Source: Deltaproteobacteria bacterium (GTDB taxonomy: Bacteria; Myxococcota_A; UBA9160; JAJDAL01). Taken from it: 64,000 bases of DNA. The number at the start of each line of letters is the position of its first letter. Position 1 is the stretch's first letter. Under the pieces are notes generated by a model, which saw nothing but the letters and a program-made list of their open reading frames with translations, was not told the origin of the DNA and did no database searches. Shown here piece after piece: positions 8,588 through 17,028 of this stretch. The stretch is taken from the NCBI GenBank assembly GCA_029261875.1, contig JAJDAL010000024.1, positions 186,001 to 250,000 on the forward strand, written 5' to 3'. A program made the position numbers and the translations under genes.

Positions 8588-9850
8588 TCAATGCACCGGG
8601 TTGTCCGGGGACGGCTCCGCAGCGTAGAAGCGTTTGGCCACACGGCCGATGCTGAGTCCCTGAACGACGATCGAAAACGCTACCACGACATACGTCACGG
8701 TGAGGAGAAGTGCACGCCCGGAGGCCGCCGGCACCGACAGCGCCAACGCGACCGAGATGCCGCCCCGCACGCCGCCCCAGGTGAGCATCTTTACCGCATG
8801 CGGACTGAAGCTGCGCCCCATACGCATGAGCGTGAGCGGCGTCCCCACCGCGAGGAAGCGTGCCAACAAGATGATCGGGATGGCGACCAGCCCCGCGAGC
8901 ACGTAATCGCCGCGCAGGCTCAGTACCAGCACCTCGAGCCCGATCAGTACGAACAAGATCGCATTGAGGAACTCGTCCACGAGCTCCCAGAAATTGTCGA
9001 GTCGATGGCGCGTACCATCGCTCATGGCGAAGCTGCGCCCGTGATTTCCGACCAGGAGTCCGGCGACCACCATCGCCAGGGGACCCGATGTATGGAGCAC
9101 CTGTGCGAGCGCGTACCCCCCGGTCACGATGGCGAGCGTGACGAGGATCTCGACTTGATAATTGTCAACGCGCTTCAGGAGTTGATACGCGAGCGTTCCG
9201 AGCGCGAACCCGTAGACGATTCCGCCGAGGGCTTCCTCGGCCAGCAGGATCGCGATATGGGTGGGATCGAAGTCCTCGCCACCGGCAACGATTCCCAGCA
9301 ACACCGCGAACACCACCACGCCGATTCCGTCGTTGAAGAGCGACTCACCGGCGATCTTGGTTTCCAGGGACTTGGGGATGCCCGCCTGCTTCAACATGGC
9401 GAGTACGGCGATCGGATCCGTCGGAGAAATCAGCGCGCCGAACAGGAGACACGTCCCAAAGGAAACCTCCAACCCGAGGGCGCCGAAGGCCGCGAATGCC
9501 AGCACGGCCACGATCGCGGTGGAGAGCACGACGCCCACGGTCGCCAGCAGCGCGATCACGAACGCCTGGGGCAGGAGATCATCCAGATTCACGTGAAGGG
9601 CGCCGGCAAACAGCAGCGCGCCGAGCATTCCCTTGAGCAGGGCACTCTCGAAATCGATGGTCTCGAACATGCGCACGAGCCCGGTCTCCACACCGAGACC
9701 GAGCGACCCCATCGCGACCAGGCCGAGGGAGAACAGCAGGGCGATCAGCATCAAGCCGATCGACGTGGGTAGACCGATGTAGCGGTAATTCACCCAGCTG
9801 AACAACGCGGCCAACGTGGTGAGAACCGCGAAGACGTTGAAGACTTCCAA
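8588..9850 (-). CDS. Na+/H+ antiporter, CPA1 (NhaP) type
   Basis: 420 residues if started at TTG 9850, one base after the HEAT-protein stop; the open frame extends further upstream only through that gene. About 12 hydrophobic helices are visible. The ion-binding region carries SPTDPIAV and then GESLFNDGIGVVVF, whose Asn-Asp pair is the hallmark of electroneutral CPA1 exchangers. A cytoplasmic Arg motif appears in WGGVRGGISVALAL. It sits between the lipoproteins and the GlnA4 cassette on the same strand with tiny gaps, so it is probably co-transcribed. It exchanges Na+ (or K+) for protons across the inner membrane. Confidence 0.85.
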   Translation of the reverse strand: MEVFNVFAVLTTLAALFSWVNYRYIGLPTSIGLMLIALLFSLGLVAMGSLGLGVETGLVRMFETIDFESALLKGMLGALLFAGALHVNLDDLLPQAFVIALLATVGVVLSTAIVAVLAFAAFGALGLEVSFGTCLLFGALISPTDPIAVLAMLKQAGIPKSLETKIAGESLFNDGIGVVVFAVLLGIVAGGEDFDPTHIAILLAEEALGGIVYGFALGTLAYQLLKRVDNYQVEILVTLAIVTGGYALAQVLHTSGPLAMVVAGLLVGNHGRSFAMSDGTRHRLDNFWELVDEFLNAILFVLIGLEVLVLSLRGDYVLAGLVAIPIILLARFLAVGTPLTLMRMGRSFSPHAVKMLTWGGVRGGISVALALSVPAASGRALLLTVTYVVVAFSIVVQGLSIGRVAKRFYAAEPSPDNPVH

Positions 9851-9851
9851 A

Positions 9852-10547
9852 CTATCTCTTCTTCCGAAGAACGTCCAAGCCCGCTGCCGAGGCTTCGCGA
9901 ACCCGTTGGTCCGGGGCGTTGAGTCCGACGCGCAGGGCCCAGATGGGTCGGCGCAGAAGCGCATCGATGGGATTGATCTCCGCCAGTGCGTTCGCGCATT
10001 CCACGCGTACCACGGGAGAGGAATCTTCACGCAAGACGCGACTCAAGACTTTGATGGCCTGTTCGTGGTCCGCCGGGGTGACGCCCCCCAGCGCGATGGC
10101 GGAGGTCATGCGCACGGAAACGTCCGGGTCCTGCAACATCTTGAGCAGCCCCGATACAGCGCCTTGCCCCTCCTCCCCCATTTCCCGCAGGGCCAGGGCC
10201 GCTTGGATTCGCTCCATGCGTTCGCCGCGCTTTACTTGTCGAGTCAAGAGTTTGACTTCGGGCGGCACGTCATCGCCCGGCTTTGGTTCCGCCAGGATCA
10301 CCGGCTCCTCGTCGCCGAAAAGTGCCTCCTCGCCATCGAGATCCAGCTCGAGGAAGCTCTCCATCTTGGGGTCGAGGCCAATGTCGGCGGTGGTGGGCCG
10401 CCGCGCCGAGAAATCGACTTCCGAAGCCTCGTCGTCGAATTCGGCCTCGAGTTCCGCGCGCGTCTGGCCACCGGGTCCGGAATCGCAGGCTGCGAAAAAC
10501 AACCCCAGGAAGGCGCCGGCGAGCCATGCACGTGTGGACTTCGTCAT
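9852..10547 (-). CDS. HEAT-repeat lipoprotein
   Basis: 231 residues. A hydrophobic leader ends in FFAACDSG (lipid-modified Cys21). Residues about 30-115 are acidic and low in structure. Helical HEAT-type repeats follow: ALREMGEEGQGAVSGLL, VRMTSAIALGGV, VVRVECANALAEI and VREASAAGLDVL. HEAT repeats form a curved protein-binding surface, so this is probably an envelope scaffold. It lies 12 bases after the sulfatase-like lipoprotein gene and directly before the antiporter. The partner is unknown. Close neighbours share strand and spacing, which supports an operon. Confidence 0.72.
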   Translation of the reverse strand: MTKSTRAWLAGAFLGLFFAACDSGPGGQTRAELEAEFDDEASEVDFSARRPTTADIGLDPKMESFLELDLDGEEALFGDEEPVILAEPKPGDDVPPEVKLLTRQVKRGERMERIQAALALREMGEEGQGAVSGLLKMLQDPDVSVRMTSAIALGGVTPADHEQAIKVLSRVLREDSSPVVRVECANALAEINPIDALLRRPIWALRVGLNAPDQRVREASAAGLDVLRKKR

Positions 10548-10559
10548 CGCGCCAAACTA

Positions 10560-11903
10560 CTACTCCGCATACCCCAGGGCGCGCAACCGTTTTAGGGCCT
10601 CTTCGTCCGCTCGGGGCGCGACCTTCGGCCCCGTCGGTGCCGCCCCCCCACGCGGTAGGCCTCCCGGGTCCGGATCCTTGCGAATCAGCTCGCGCAGACG
10701 CGTTGCGGTGGATTCGTCCGGGGGCCACGGCAACGGGTTCTTCTCCCCCGGATCCGATGCGAGATCGAAAAAGCGCCCACCCCGCGGGATTCGGTTTCCC
10801 TGGGCCATGCGCGCAACCCACTTGCGCTGGTCCTCGATCACTGCCCGCCATTGCTGGTGTTGATCGCTGGCTTCGACGAACACCGGCCGTCCGGCCGGCG
10901 GATTGCCCCGGCGCAGATCCCAGCCACGCATTTCCGAGGGTGTCGGAGCGCCGGTGAAAGAAAGAATCGTCGGCGCAATGTCGATGCCCGAAACCGGCCC
11001 CGCGTGGCGTCCACTCCTCACGCCGGGTCCGCGCAACAACAGCGGCACGCGCACGATTTCCTCGTACACCTGGTAGCCGTGCTCGAACCAACGCTCGCGC
11101 TCGAGCAGACTCTCGCCGTGATCGGCCGTGAAGATCCACAGCGCCCGGGCCGCATCGATTCTTCCGCTTAGCGCCTCCAGAAGGACGCCGATCTCCGCAT
11201 CCGAATAGGCGATCTCCTCGTCGTAGCGATCGATGTAGGCGAGCGCGTCGTCGACACCGGCCAACTTCTGATAATCGGGGACCCGCACTTCCTCGAGGGT
11301 TTGGGATCCCCGGTGCTCGAAGGAAACCGGTGGCGGGGCGGGGGTGCGATAGGGCCCGTGGGGATCGATGTAGTGGACCCAGAGAAACAGCGGGCGGCTT
11401 GGATCGTAGGAAGTTTGCATCCAATCGAGTACCGCGCGCGTCGTGTCCCGAGCCGGTCGTTCGTAGATGGGGCGCTTCGACTCCCTGCGCTCGAGCGCGT
11501 CATCGTAATGGTCGAAACGGTCCGCCATCGCGATGGATTCTTCGGTCAGCACCCAATTGGATACGAAGGCCGCGCGCTGGTAGGCATCGGGGAGTCGCTC
11601 GGACACGAGTACGGTTTGCTCGGGCAAGGGTTGGTAGAAGAGTCGAACCCCGTGATTCTGAGGCAATTGGCCCGAGAGAATGCTGACCACTGAAGGCGGC
11701 GTACTGGCCTCGCTGGAATACGCGCGTTCGAAGATGGCCCCAGCGCCGAACCAACGATCGAGTTCGGGACTGGTGGAGCGCGCGTAACCGTAGAGCCCCA
11801 GATGGTCCGGGCGCAGGGTGTCGACCGTAATCAAAACCACGTCGGCGGGCCTCGAACAGGCGGTCGTCAGAACGAGCAGGCAGTAAATCGCGAACTTCCT
11901 CAC
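10560..11903 (-). CDS. sulfatase-family (alkaline-phosphatase superfamily) lipoprotein without formylglycine motif
   Basis: 447 residues with a lipobox LTTAC (Cys16), so likely lipid-anchored. Metal ligands of the superfamily are visible: ITVDTLRPDHLG at the N-terminus and FTADHGESL in the middle. The region that normally reads C/S-x-P-x-R is STPPSVVSILSG, with Thr or Ser and no Arg, so it cannot be converted to formylglycine by the usual enzyme. This resembles the Ser/Thr-nucleophile branch, which cleaves phosphate or other esters rather than classical sulfates. The start is GTG, 22 bases from a divergent methyltransferase start. It heads the minus-strand run ending at the CBS gene. Confidence 0.75.
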   Translation of the reverse strand: MRKFAIYCLLVLTTACSRPADVVLITVDTLRPDHLGLYGYARSTSPELDRWFGAGAIFERAYSSEASTPPSVVSILSGQLPQNHGVRLFYQPLPEQTVLVSERLPDAYQRAAFVSNWVLTEESIAMADRFDHYDDALERRESKRPIYERPARDTTRAVLDWMQTSYDPSRPLFLWVHYIDPHGPYRTPAPPPVSFEHRGSQTLEEVRVPDYQKLAGVDDALAYIDRYDEEIAYSDAEIGVLLEALSGRIDAARALWIFTADHGESLLERERWFEHGYQVYEEIVRVPLLLRGPGVRSGRHAGPVSGIDIAPTILSFTGAPTPSEMRGWDLRRGNPPAGRPVFVEASDQHQQWRAVIEDQRKWVARMAQGNRIPRGGRFFDLASDPGEKNPLPWPPDESTATRLRELIRKDPDPGGLPRGGAAPTGPKVAPRADEEALKRLRALGYAE

Positions 11904-11913
11904 GAGAGCAGTC

Positions 11914-11919
11914 TATACT
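11914..11919 (+). promoter_or_regulatory. -10 element TATACT giving a probable leaderless mRNA
   Basis: TATACT ends seven bases before the GTG of the methyltransferase at 11926, so transcription would begin at or next to the start codon. There is no Shine-Dalgarno sequence. A clear -35 is not seen. The 22-base space is shared with the divergent sulfatase start. Confidence 0.45.
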
Positions 11920-11925
11920 TTCCGT

Positions 11926-12537
11926 GTGGGGATCCTCGACACGCTTCATGAACGCCTGGTCCGCGAACGCCGCGTGGCGCTCCTGTCCAGGGAACTCGCC
12001 GCCCAGTTGCCGGAAAACGCCCGCGTATTGGACGTCGGATGTGGAGACGGCCAGATCGCGGCGCGCATCGGGGCCCTGCGCCCGGATCTCGAGATCCACG
12101 GCATCGACGTCCTGGTCCGCGGCGACGTCCAGATCCCGGTCACGCCCTTCGACGGCAGCCGAATCCCGCATCCGGACGCCTCCTTCGACGCCATCACGAT
12201 GGTGGACATGTTGCACCACACCGACGATCCGATGGTTCTGTTGCGCGAAGCTGCGCGCGTCGCGTCTGGAGCCGTGGTTCTCAAGGACCACACCCTCACG
12301 GGCTTCCTCGCGGAACCGACGTTGCGGTTCATGGATCGCGTGGGCAACGAACGCCACGGCGTGGTGCTTCCCTACAACTATTGGACCGAAGCGCAGTGGC
12401 GCAGCGCGTTCGATTCCCTGAGCTTGCGCGTCGCGCACTGGAACCGTTCGCTCGGTCTGTTCCCCTGGCCCGCCAGCTGGTTGTTCGACCGCTCGCTCCA
12501 CTTCATTGCACGCCTCGCCCCGCCGGACGCTGCATGA
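11926..12537 (+). CDS. class I SAM-dependent methyltransferase
   Basis: 203 residues from GTG. Motif I VLDVGCGDGQIA (about residues 34-45) is a textbook SAM-binding loop, followed by an acidic residue in HGIDVLV and by SFDAITMVDMLHHTDDP, typical of Methyltransf_11-type enzymes. A C-terminal hydrophobic, Trp-rich stretch (LGLFPWPASWLFDRSLHFIA) suggests membrane association or a lipid-like substrate. It overlaps the next gene, a membrane glycosyltransferase-like protein, by ATGA, so both are translationally coupled. The methyl acceptor could be a lipid-linked glycan or a quinone-like compound; this is inference from context. Confidence 0.82.
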   Translation: MGILDTLHERLVRERRVALLSRELAAQLPENARVLDVGCGDGQIAARIGALRPDLEIHGIDVLVRGDVQIPVTPFDGSRIPHPDASFDAITMVDMLHHTDDPMVLLREAARVASGAVVLKDHTLTGFLAEPTLRFMDRVGNERHGVVLPYNYWTEAQWRSAFDSLSLRVAHWNRSLGLFPWPASWLFDRSLHFIARLAPPDAA

Positions 12538-14516
12538 ACACGGCGGGAGAACCGGATCGCCCGCCCGGTTGGATCACTCCGCTTCAGATCAGCGCCGCCC
12601 TGTTGTTGATCCTCGCCAGCTCCGCGGCCATCGTCTGGGCGGCGCTGCGGTCTCCCGAGATTCCATTCGTGGCCGACACCGAAGGCGCCCAGTGGATCGG
12701 GTTCCCGGCACCCATGCGAACCCAACCCATCATCACCGACCACGACGCCATTCCCGTCGTCCAGTTCGAGCGCGACTTTTCCCTGAACGAAGCCTGCGAA
12801 GGAAACCTGCGCGTGAAAGCCATGCGGGGAATCGAACTCGAACTCAACGGGCAGGTTCTGTTGGCCGCGCCGTGGACCCGCGCGGATTGGAAACGGGAGC
12901 GGATCCTCTCCACGGGTTCACTATTGCGCGCGGGGACGAACCAATTGCGGGCCCGGGTCCGCAATCCCCAGGGGCCGGCACTGTTGTGGTCGATGTTGCG
13001 TGGACCCTGCGTCGAGATCCGGAGCGATGCGGCGTGGAGCGTCGCGCGCGGTCGATCCCCAACCGCGAAAGCCGTTCGCCTACCGGCCGCGCGGCCGCAC
13101 CCCGCCACCCGTGCGGTCCCAGGCCCCCGCGACGCCCTGCGCGCCAAAGCGATCGTGCTGGTCGCGCTGTTTGCCATAGGGGCGGGGCTTTCGGGAACCG
13201 CGAGGAAGTTTCGAGGGCAGCGTCGATTGCCCCTCTACGCGCTGGTCGCGGTCCACATCTATTGGGCGGTGCTGTTTTCGAAAATGTTGGCGATCCCCGA
13301 CGACGTCGGCTTCGACGCGCTGGGACATCGCGCCTACATCGATTTCATCGTCTCCCATGGATCGCTTCCCGACGCCCGCGATGGGTGGTCGATGTATCAC
13401 CCGCCGCTCTTCTTCGCCCTCACCGGGGCGGCGCTGCGATTCCTGAGCCCACAGCCCGGCGGACTGCTCGAAAGTTTCGTCCTGCACGGGATCCCCGCCG
13501 CGGCGGGATTGTCGATCCCCTGGCTCTGCTTCCTGGGCGCGCGGCGCCTGTTCTCGGGAGACCCGGAGCGCGTTGCGATGGCGACGGTCTTCGGCGGCAC
13601 GTTGCCCATGGCGATTTATATCGCCGCGTACGTGTCCAACGAATCGCTTCACGCCGCCCTGGCGGGTGCCGCATTGCTCACCACGTGCACGCTCATCGGA
13701 ACACGGAAGCCCTCCATCCATCAGGCCTTGCTGTGCGGGTTGGTCCTCGGGATGGCGTTGCTCGCGAAATTCACCAGCGTTCTGTGGATCCCCTTGATCG
13801 CCGCGTTCATCGCCATGCGATTTCTCGGACGGAAGCTGCGCGTGGGCTGGGCGTGTCGCGCACTGTTGGCGTTCTTCGCCGGATGGGTCGGGGTTGCGGG
13901 CTGGTACTACTGGGGAAATTGGCTCGAGTTCGGCCAACCGCTGGCGACCAATCTAAGTGTCCTGTTCGAAGACCGTTCGCTCTACATCGACCCGGGATTT
14001 CGAAGAATCGAGTACTACACGGGTTTTGGCGAAGCGCTGCATCACCCCACGCTCGCGGGTTTCGCAAGCTATTGGGACGGGTTGTATTCGACGTTGTGGG
14101 GCGATGGCCTGATCGGGGGCAGTGTCTCCATCGCGCGGCGTCCGCAGATCTGGAACGAACCCTACGCGCTGCTCACCTATCCCCTGGCCCTTCCCGCCAC
14201 GCTTCTCGTACTCGCCGGCGTGGGGCGAGGCGTGCTGGGTTCGCTTCGCGGCAACGACCTGGCCCGCCGCGCCCAGTTGGCCTTTCTCGCAAGCGCCGGC
14301 TTCGCACTCGCCGCGTCGATGCTCTATCTCTCGCTCGCCTGGCCCTTCTATCAGGCCAAGAGCTTCTACGCCCTGGCGCTCGCGATGCCGCTTGCGCTCG
14401 CCTTCGCGAGCGCCTGGTCGGCGTTCACGTCCCGTTTGGGTGTCGCGGGCAATGCGCTGGCCTACGGCTGGCTCAGCGTTTTTCTGGGCGTCAGCGTTCT
14501 GGCGTACGCGTCGTAG
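12534..14516 (+). CDS. GT-C-type membrane glycosyltransferase-like protein with N-terminal jelly-roll-like domain
   Basis: 660 residues. After one membrane helix (about 17-40) comes a roughly 140-residue soluble segment (GAQWIGFPAPMRTQP ... GTNQLRARVRNPQGPAL) that looks like the galactose-binding-like domain found in rhamnosidases. The rest has about 11 membrane helices. The first large loop contains DDVGFDALGHRAYIDF and then MYHPPLFFALTG, the Asp pair and HPPL motif common in ArnT/PMT-like enzymes that use polyprenyl-phosphate sugars. The long ORF in this frame begins upstream inside the methyltransferase; ATG 12534 in the ATGA overlap is the start. The acceptor is unknown. Confidence 0.7.
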   Translation: MNTAGEPDRPPGWITPLQISAALLLILASSAAIVWAALRSPEIPFVADTEGAQWIGFPAPMRTQPIITDHDAIPVVQFERDFSLNEACEGNLRVKAMRGIELELNGQVLLAAPWTRADWKRERILSTGSLLRAGTNQLRARVRNPQGPALLWSMLRGPCVEIRSDAAWSVARGRSPTAKAVRLPAARPHPATRAVPGPRDALRAKAIVLVALFAIGAGLSGTARKFRGQRRLPLYALVAVHIYWAVLFSKMLAIPDDVGFDALGHRAYIDFIVSHGSLPDARDGWSMYHPPLFFALTGAALRFLSPQPGGLLESFVLHGIPAAAGLSIPWLCFLGARRLFSGDPERVAMATVFGGTLPMAIYIAAYVSNESLHAALAGAALLTTCTLIGTRKPSIHQALLCGLVLGMALLAKFTSVLWIPLIAAFIAMRFLGRKLRVGWACRALLAFFAGWVGVAGWYYWGNWLEFGQPLATNLSVLFEDRSLYIDPGFRRIEYYTGFGEALHHPTLAGFASYWDGLYSTLWGDGLIGGSVSIARRPQIWNEPYALLTYPLALPATLLVLAGVGRGVLGSLRGNDLARRAQLAFLASAGFALAASMLYLSLAWPFYQAKSFYALALAMPLALAFASAWSAFTSRLGVAGNALAYGWLSVFLGVSVLAYAS

Positions 14517-14832
14517 CGAGCGGCCCCCCGCGATCGAGCGCAGCGGCGAGGTCGCGTCGCACGAGCCAACGCCGAAGCTCCCGGTCGGGCACCATCGCTT
14601 CGTAGAGCAAGCGGGCAGCGACGTGCTCCATCGACATGCCGCGCCGCTCGGCGAGGGCGCGCAAGGTCGTCTGAAAACTCGGCAGCAACGGGATCTTCAA
14701 AACGACGGCACCGCAACTATCCCCGTCGAACCGATCGCCCGATGAATTGGGGCGAATCCCCTCCTCCAGCAACTCCACATTTTCCGTTTCTTCGTTTTCT
14801 TCGCGGGGGGCTCGATTTTCCATCTTCTCCAT
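14491..14832 (-). CDS. small protein with a possible ribbon-helix-helix fold
   Basis: 113 residues from ATG 14832 (or 110 from 14823) behind CGGAGA. The first 30 residues are Glu-rich and variable. The core VVLKIPLLPSFQTTLRALAERRGMSMEHVAARLLYEAM would form a beta strand followed by two helices, as in ribbon-helix-helix DNA-binding proteins (written here for description only; key residues about 50-87 of the protein). The frame stays open to 15171, but that part lacks the strong GC third-position bias and is not taken as coding. The stop region overlaps the convergent membrane protein by 26 bases. Its function is not established. Confidence 0.45.
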   Translation of the reverse strand: MEKMENRAPREENEETENVELLEEGIRPNSSGDRFDGDSCGAVVLKIPLLPSFQTTLRALAERRGMSMEHVAARLLYEAMVPDRELRRWLVRRDLAAALDRGGPLATTRTPER

Positions 14833-15173
14833 TCTCCGTTTTACACCCTCAAGGCCTTTGACGAGAGCAAGCGCGATGCCAATTGCATTGGATTCGAAAA
14901 AAGCCTGCCGTGTTCGCACTTTTCCTGTTGTGCGCAGGAATGCCGTAAGGAAGAAACTGTCGACGGCGTGTCCACCCGAATCGCCCGACAGCGCGCCCAT
15001 CGCGCGAACCGCTGGATATCGATGCGTTTTCGAGAACTGGTCGCGGGGTTTACAACTGTCTACCGGATTAACAACGCGGGCAGCCGCACCGCACACGGGA
15101 GTGTGGTGGACTTCGCCCATTGACCGCGTTTTGGGTTCCGGCACAATCGGTCGCCCGCTCAACGAGGACAATC
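14833..15173. other. 341-bp intergenic region, no gene recognised
   Basis: The region is less GC-rich than its surroundings and separates the divergent RHH-like and zinc-ribbon genes, so it should hold both promoters. No tRNA, terminator or convincing palindrome was seen. A GAGG ribosome site for the zinc-ribbon gene lies near its right end. Confidence 0.5.
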
Positions 15174-15350
15174 ATGCCCCCCGACCCGAGTAACCCGACG
15201 CTTCTGGTCACCTGTGTACTGTGTCGAAAACTCCACCAACCCGATTACCGATTGGCATTGAATCCGGTGTGTCCGAATTGTGCGGCCCGGCAGGCGAAGC
15301 GCGTGTACTTGACGCGACGCCGACAGCAATCGAAGGTCGTCGGGGAATAA
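15174..15350 (+). CDS. small zinc-ribbon protein
   Basis: 58 residues from an ATG preceded by GAGG. Two knuckles, CVLC (about residues 14-17) and CPNC (about 32-35), can bind one zinc ion. The C-terminus is strongly basic (KRVYLTRRRQQSK), which suggests nucleic-acid or ribosome binding. No known small family was identified. It converges on the TPR membrane protein with a 16-base gap. An in-frame start at 15120 exists but lacks a ribosome site. Confidence 0.6.
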   Translation: MPPDPSNPTLLVTCVLCRKLHQPDYRLALNPVCPNCAARQAKRVYLTRRRQQSKVVGE

Positions 15351-15366
15351 CCCCAGCCGCCGTCCG

Positions 15367-17028
15367 TCAGGGTTGCGGGTTCGCGCCCGGCACGGACTTG
15401 CCACTCGTCCGATTGTGGTGCTCGAGCGCTTTGCGAAGATGCACTTGCGCTTGTTCCATCCGTCCCAATTGTACAAGTGGCGGGATCAGGGCCTGACTCG
15501 CTTGCGGATAATCGGGCCGGAGTTCGATCGCGCGTTCCAGCGACTCGACCGCCATCTCGTTCTTGCCCAGGTAGGCGAGTGAAGCGCCGTATCCGTAATG
15601 CGCTTCGGCGGAATCCGGACCCAGCTCCACCGCAATCCGGAAATGGGGGATGGCTTCCTTGTGCCGGTTGAGACGCACGAGGTCATTGGCGAGACGCAGT
15701 CGGGATTTGAAGTGGCGCGGCCAAAGCGCCGCCACCGCGACGTAGGATGCGACGGCCTGCTCGTATTGCTCGTGATCGTCGTACCACTTCCCGAGCGAAA
15801 GATGCGCTTGGCCCGAGGCCGGGTCCGACTCCACCCAGCGATCCAGGAACGCCCGCTCGCTCGCATAGAACGCTCCGCGATGGACGCTAATCGCCGCGCA
15901 GCCCATGGCCAGCAGACAACCCACAGCGAGCCATCCACGACCCACGGCAGACGAGTGGGGAAACCGCGACGCCAACGTCGCCAACAGCGCGACCCCACCG
16001 AGCGCGGCCAAGAAAACGTATCGCTCCGCGAAGCGAGCCTCCTGCTCCAGAATGTTCAGGGTCGGGAGCAGCCCGATCGCGAACCAACCCATCCAAAAGA
16101 GCAAGCGCCTGCGCGGCTCCCCCTCGCTTCGCCGAACGACCGCCCCCAGGGCGACCGCGAGCGCGAGGCAAGCGACCAGCCCGCGGACCGAGAACCAGAT
16201 TCCGAAGCGCGGTTCGTAGAAGAGATCCACGTTCGGAAACAGAAGCGCCTGCATCGCGTACAGAAGCGAAAGCGGGGGACCCAGGGGGTGCGAGAAAATC
16301 GCCAGATCGTATTCCCCGGCTCCACCGAAAAGCTGCCAACGAAACACCAGATAGATTGCCAGGACCAGCAGCATCGGGGCATAGCGGACCCCCCACGCCA
16401 TGCGCGTTCGCTTGGGCGGCGAGGCAGACAACCCCAAGGCGTCGACCAGCACGAACAAGATCGGTAGGACCACGGCTTGCTCTTTCGAAAGCAGGGCGCA
16501 GGCAAACAGCAAGAGTGCGAATCCGTATCGAACGCTTCCACCTCTTACGTAGAACGCGAAAGAGGCCAACATGAAGAAAACCGGGATCAAGGTCTCGCGA
16601 CCCGATGCGATCGGATAGACGCAGGAAGAAGCCACCGGGTGCAGCGCAAAGATCCCCGCGCCGAGTAGCGCGTAGGGGGACGACAGCCCGAAACCGGGAG
16701 CGCGCAAGACCGCGTAGGCGAGGCCCCCGATGGCTGCGATCAGAAACAGATTCAGGGCGTGAAACGGGGCCGCCTCATCGCCGTGCAGGTACTTCTGACC
16801 CAACATGGTCGCGCGCGCCAGGGGACGGTAGTAGGGCAGCGTGGGCCAATGGCGTTCCCGGAACACCGTCGCCACATCCCCGAGGCTATCGGGGGTGGGT
16901 TCCATGAGAATCAGCTTGTTGTCGTCGTAGAGAAAACCATGCTGCAGGGAAGGCGCATAGATCGCCGCGATCACCACGGCGAGCATCAAGACACCCAGCG
17001 CTCTCCAGCCTGCAGACCCTTGACTCAC
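15367..17028 (-). CDS. TMTC-like (DUF1736-type) membrane protein with C-terminal TPRs
   Basis: 553 residues from GTG 17028 after GGGGGGACA; the open frame begins 24 codons earlier without a good site. About 10-11 membrane helices are followed by three TPR units (AEAHYGYGASLAYLGKNEMA and neighbours, last 150 residues). The first loop has FLYDDN, the GT-C Asp pair; YRPLARATMLGQKYL and IFALHPVASSCVYPIASGR match the order of motifs in eukaryotic TMTC O-mannosyltransferases and their bacterial relatives. A role in transferring sugar from a polyprenyl carrier to a protein or glycan is likely but not shown. A methyltransferase/GT-C pair lies 0.9 kb away. Confidence 0.75.
   Translation of the reverse strand: MSQGSAGWRALGVLMLAVVIAAIYAPSLQHGFLYDDNKLILMEPTPDSLGDVATVFRERHWPTLPYYRPLARATMLGQKYLHGDEAAPFHALNLFLIAAIGGLAYAVLRAPGFGLSSPYALLGAGIFALHPVASSCVYPIASGRETLIPVFFMLASFAFYVRGGSVRYGFALLLFACALLSKEQAVVLPILFVLVDALGLSASPPKRTRMAWGVRYAPMLLVLAIYLVFRWQLFGGAGEYDLAIFSHPLGPPLSLLYAMQALLFPNVDLFYEPRFGIWFSVRGLVACLALAVALGAVVRRSEGEPRRRLLFWMGWFAIGLLPTLNILEQEARFAERYVFLAALGGVALLATLASRFPHSSAVGRGWLAVGCLLAMGCAAISVHRGAFYASERAFLDRWVESDPASGQAHLSLGKWYDDHEQYEQAVASYVAVAALWPRHFKSRLRLANDLVRLNRHKEAIPHFRIAVELGPDSAEAHYGYGASLAYLGKNEMAVESLERAIELRPDYPQASQALIPPLVQLGRMEQAQVHLRKALEHHNRTSGKSVPGANPQP

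Noticed and set aside
7250-9772. 840-codon open frame on the plus strand
   Set aside because: It is antisense to the GlnA4-like ligase and antiporter, both of which have full motif sets. Long antisense frames are common in GC-rich genes; its sequence is low-complexity (Arg/Gln/Glu-rich).
12506-14605. 699-codon open frame on the plus strand overlapping the GT-C-like gene
   Set aside because: It is a shifted-frame shadow, Arg-rich with no hydrophobic helices, while the 12534 frame has membrane segments and motifs.
14833-15171. N-terminal extension of the RHH-like gene
   Set aside because: The frame is open but the composition loses the coding bias and no ribosome site is found; ATG 14832 or 14823 follows GGAGA.
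14491-15350. Toxin-antitoxin module
   Set aside because: The RHH-like and zinc-ribbon genes are divergent and 341 bases apart, and neither resembles a known toxin.
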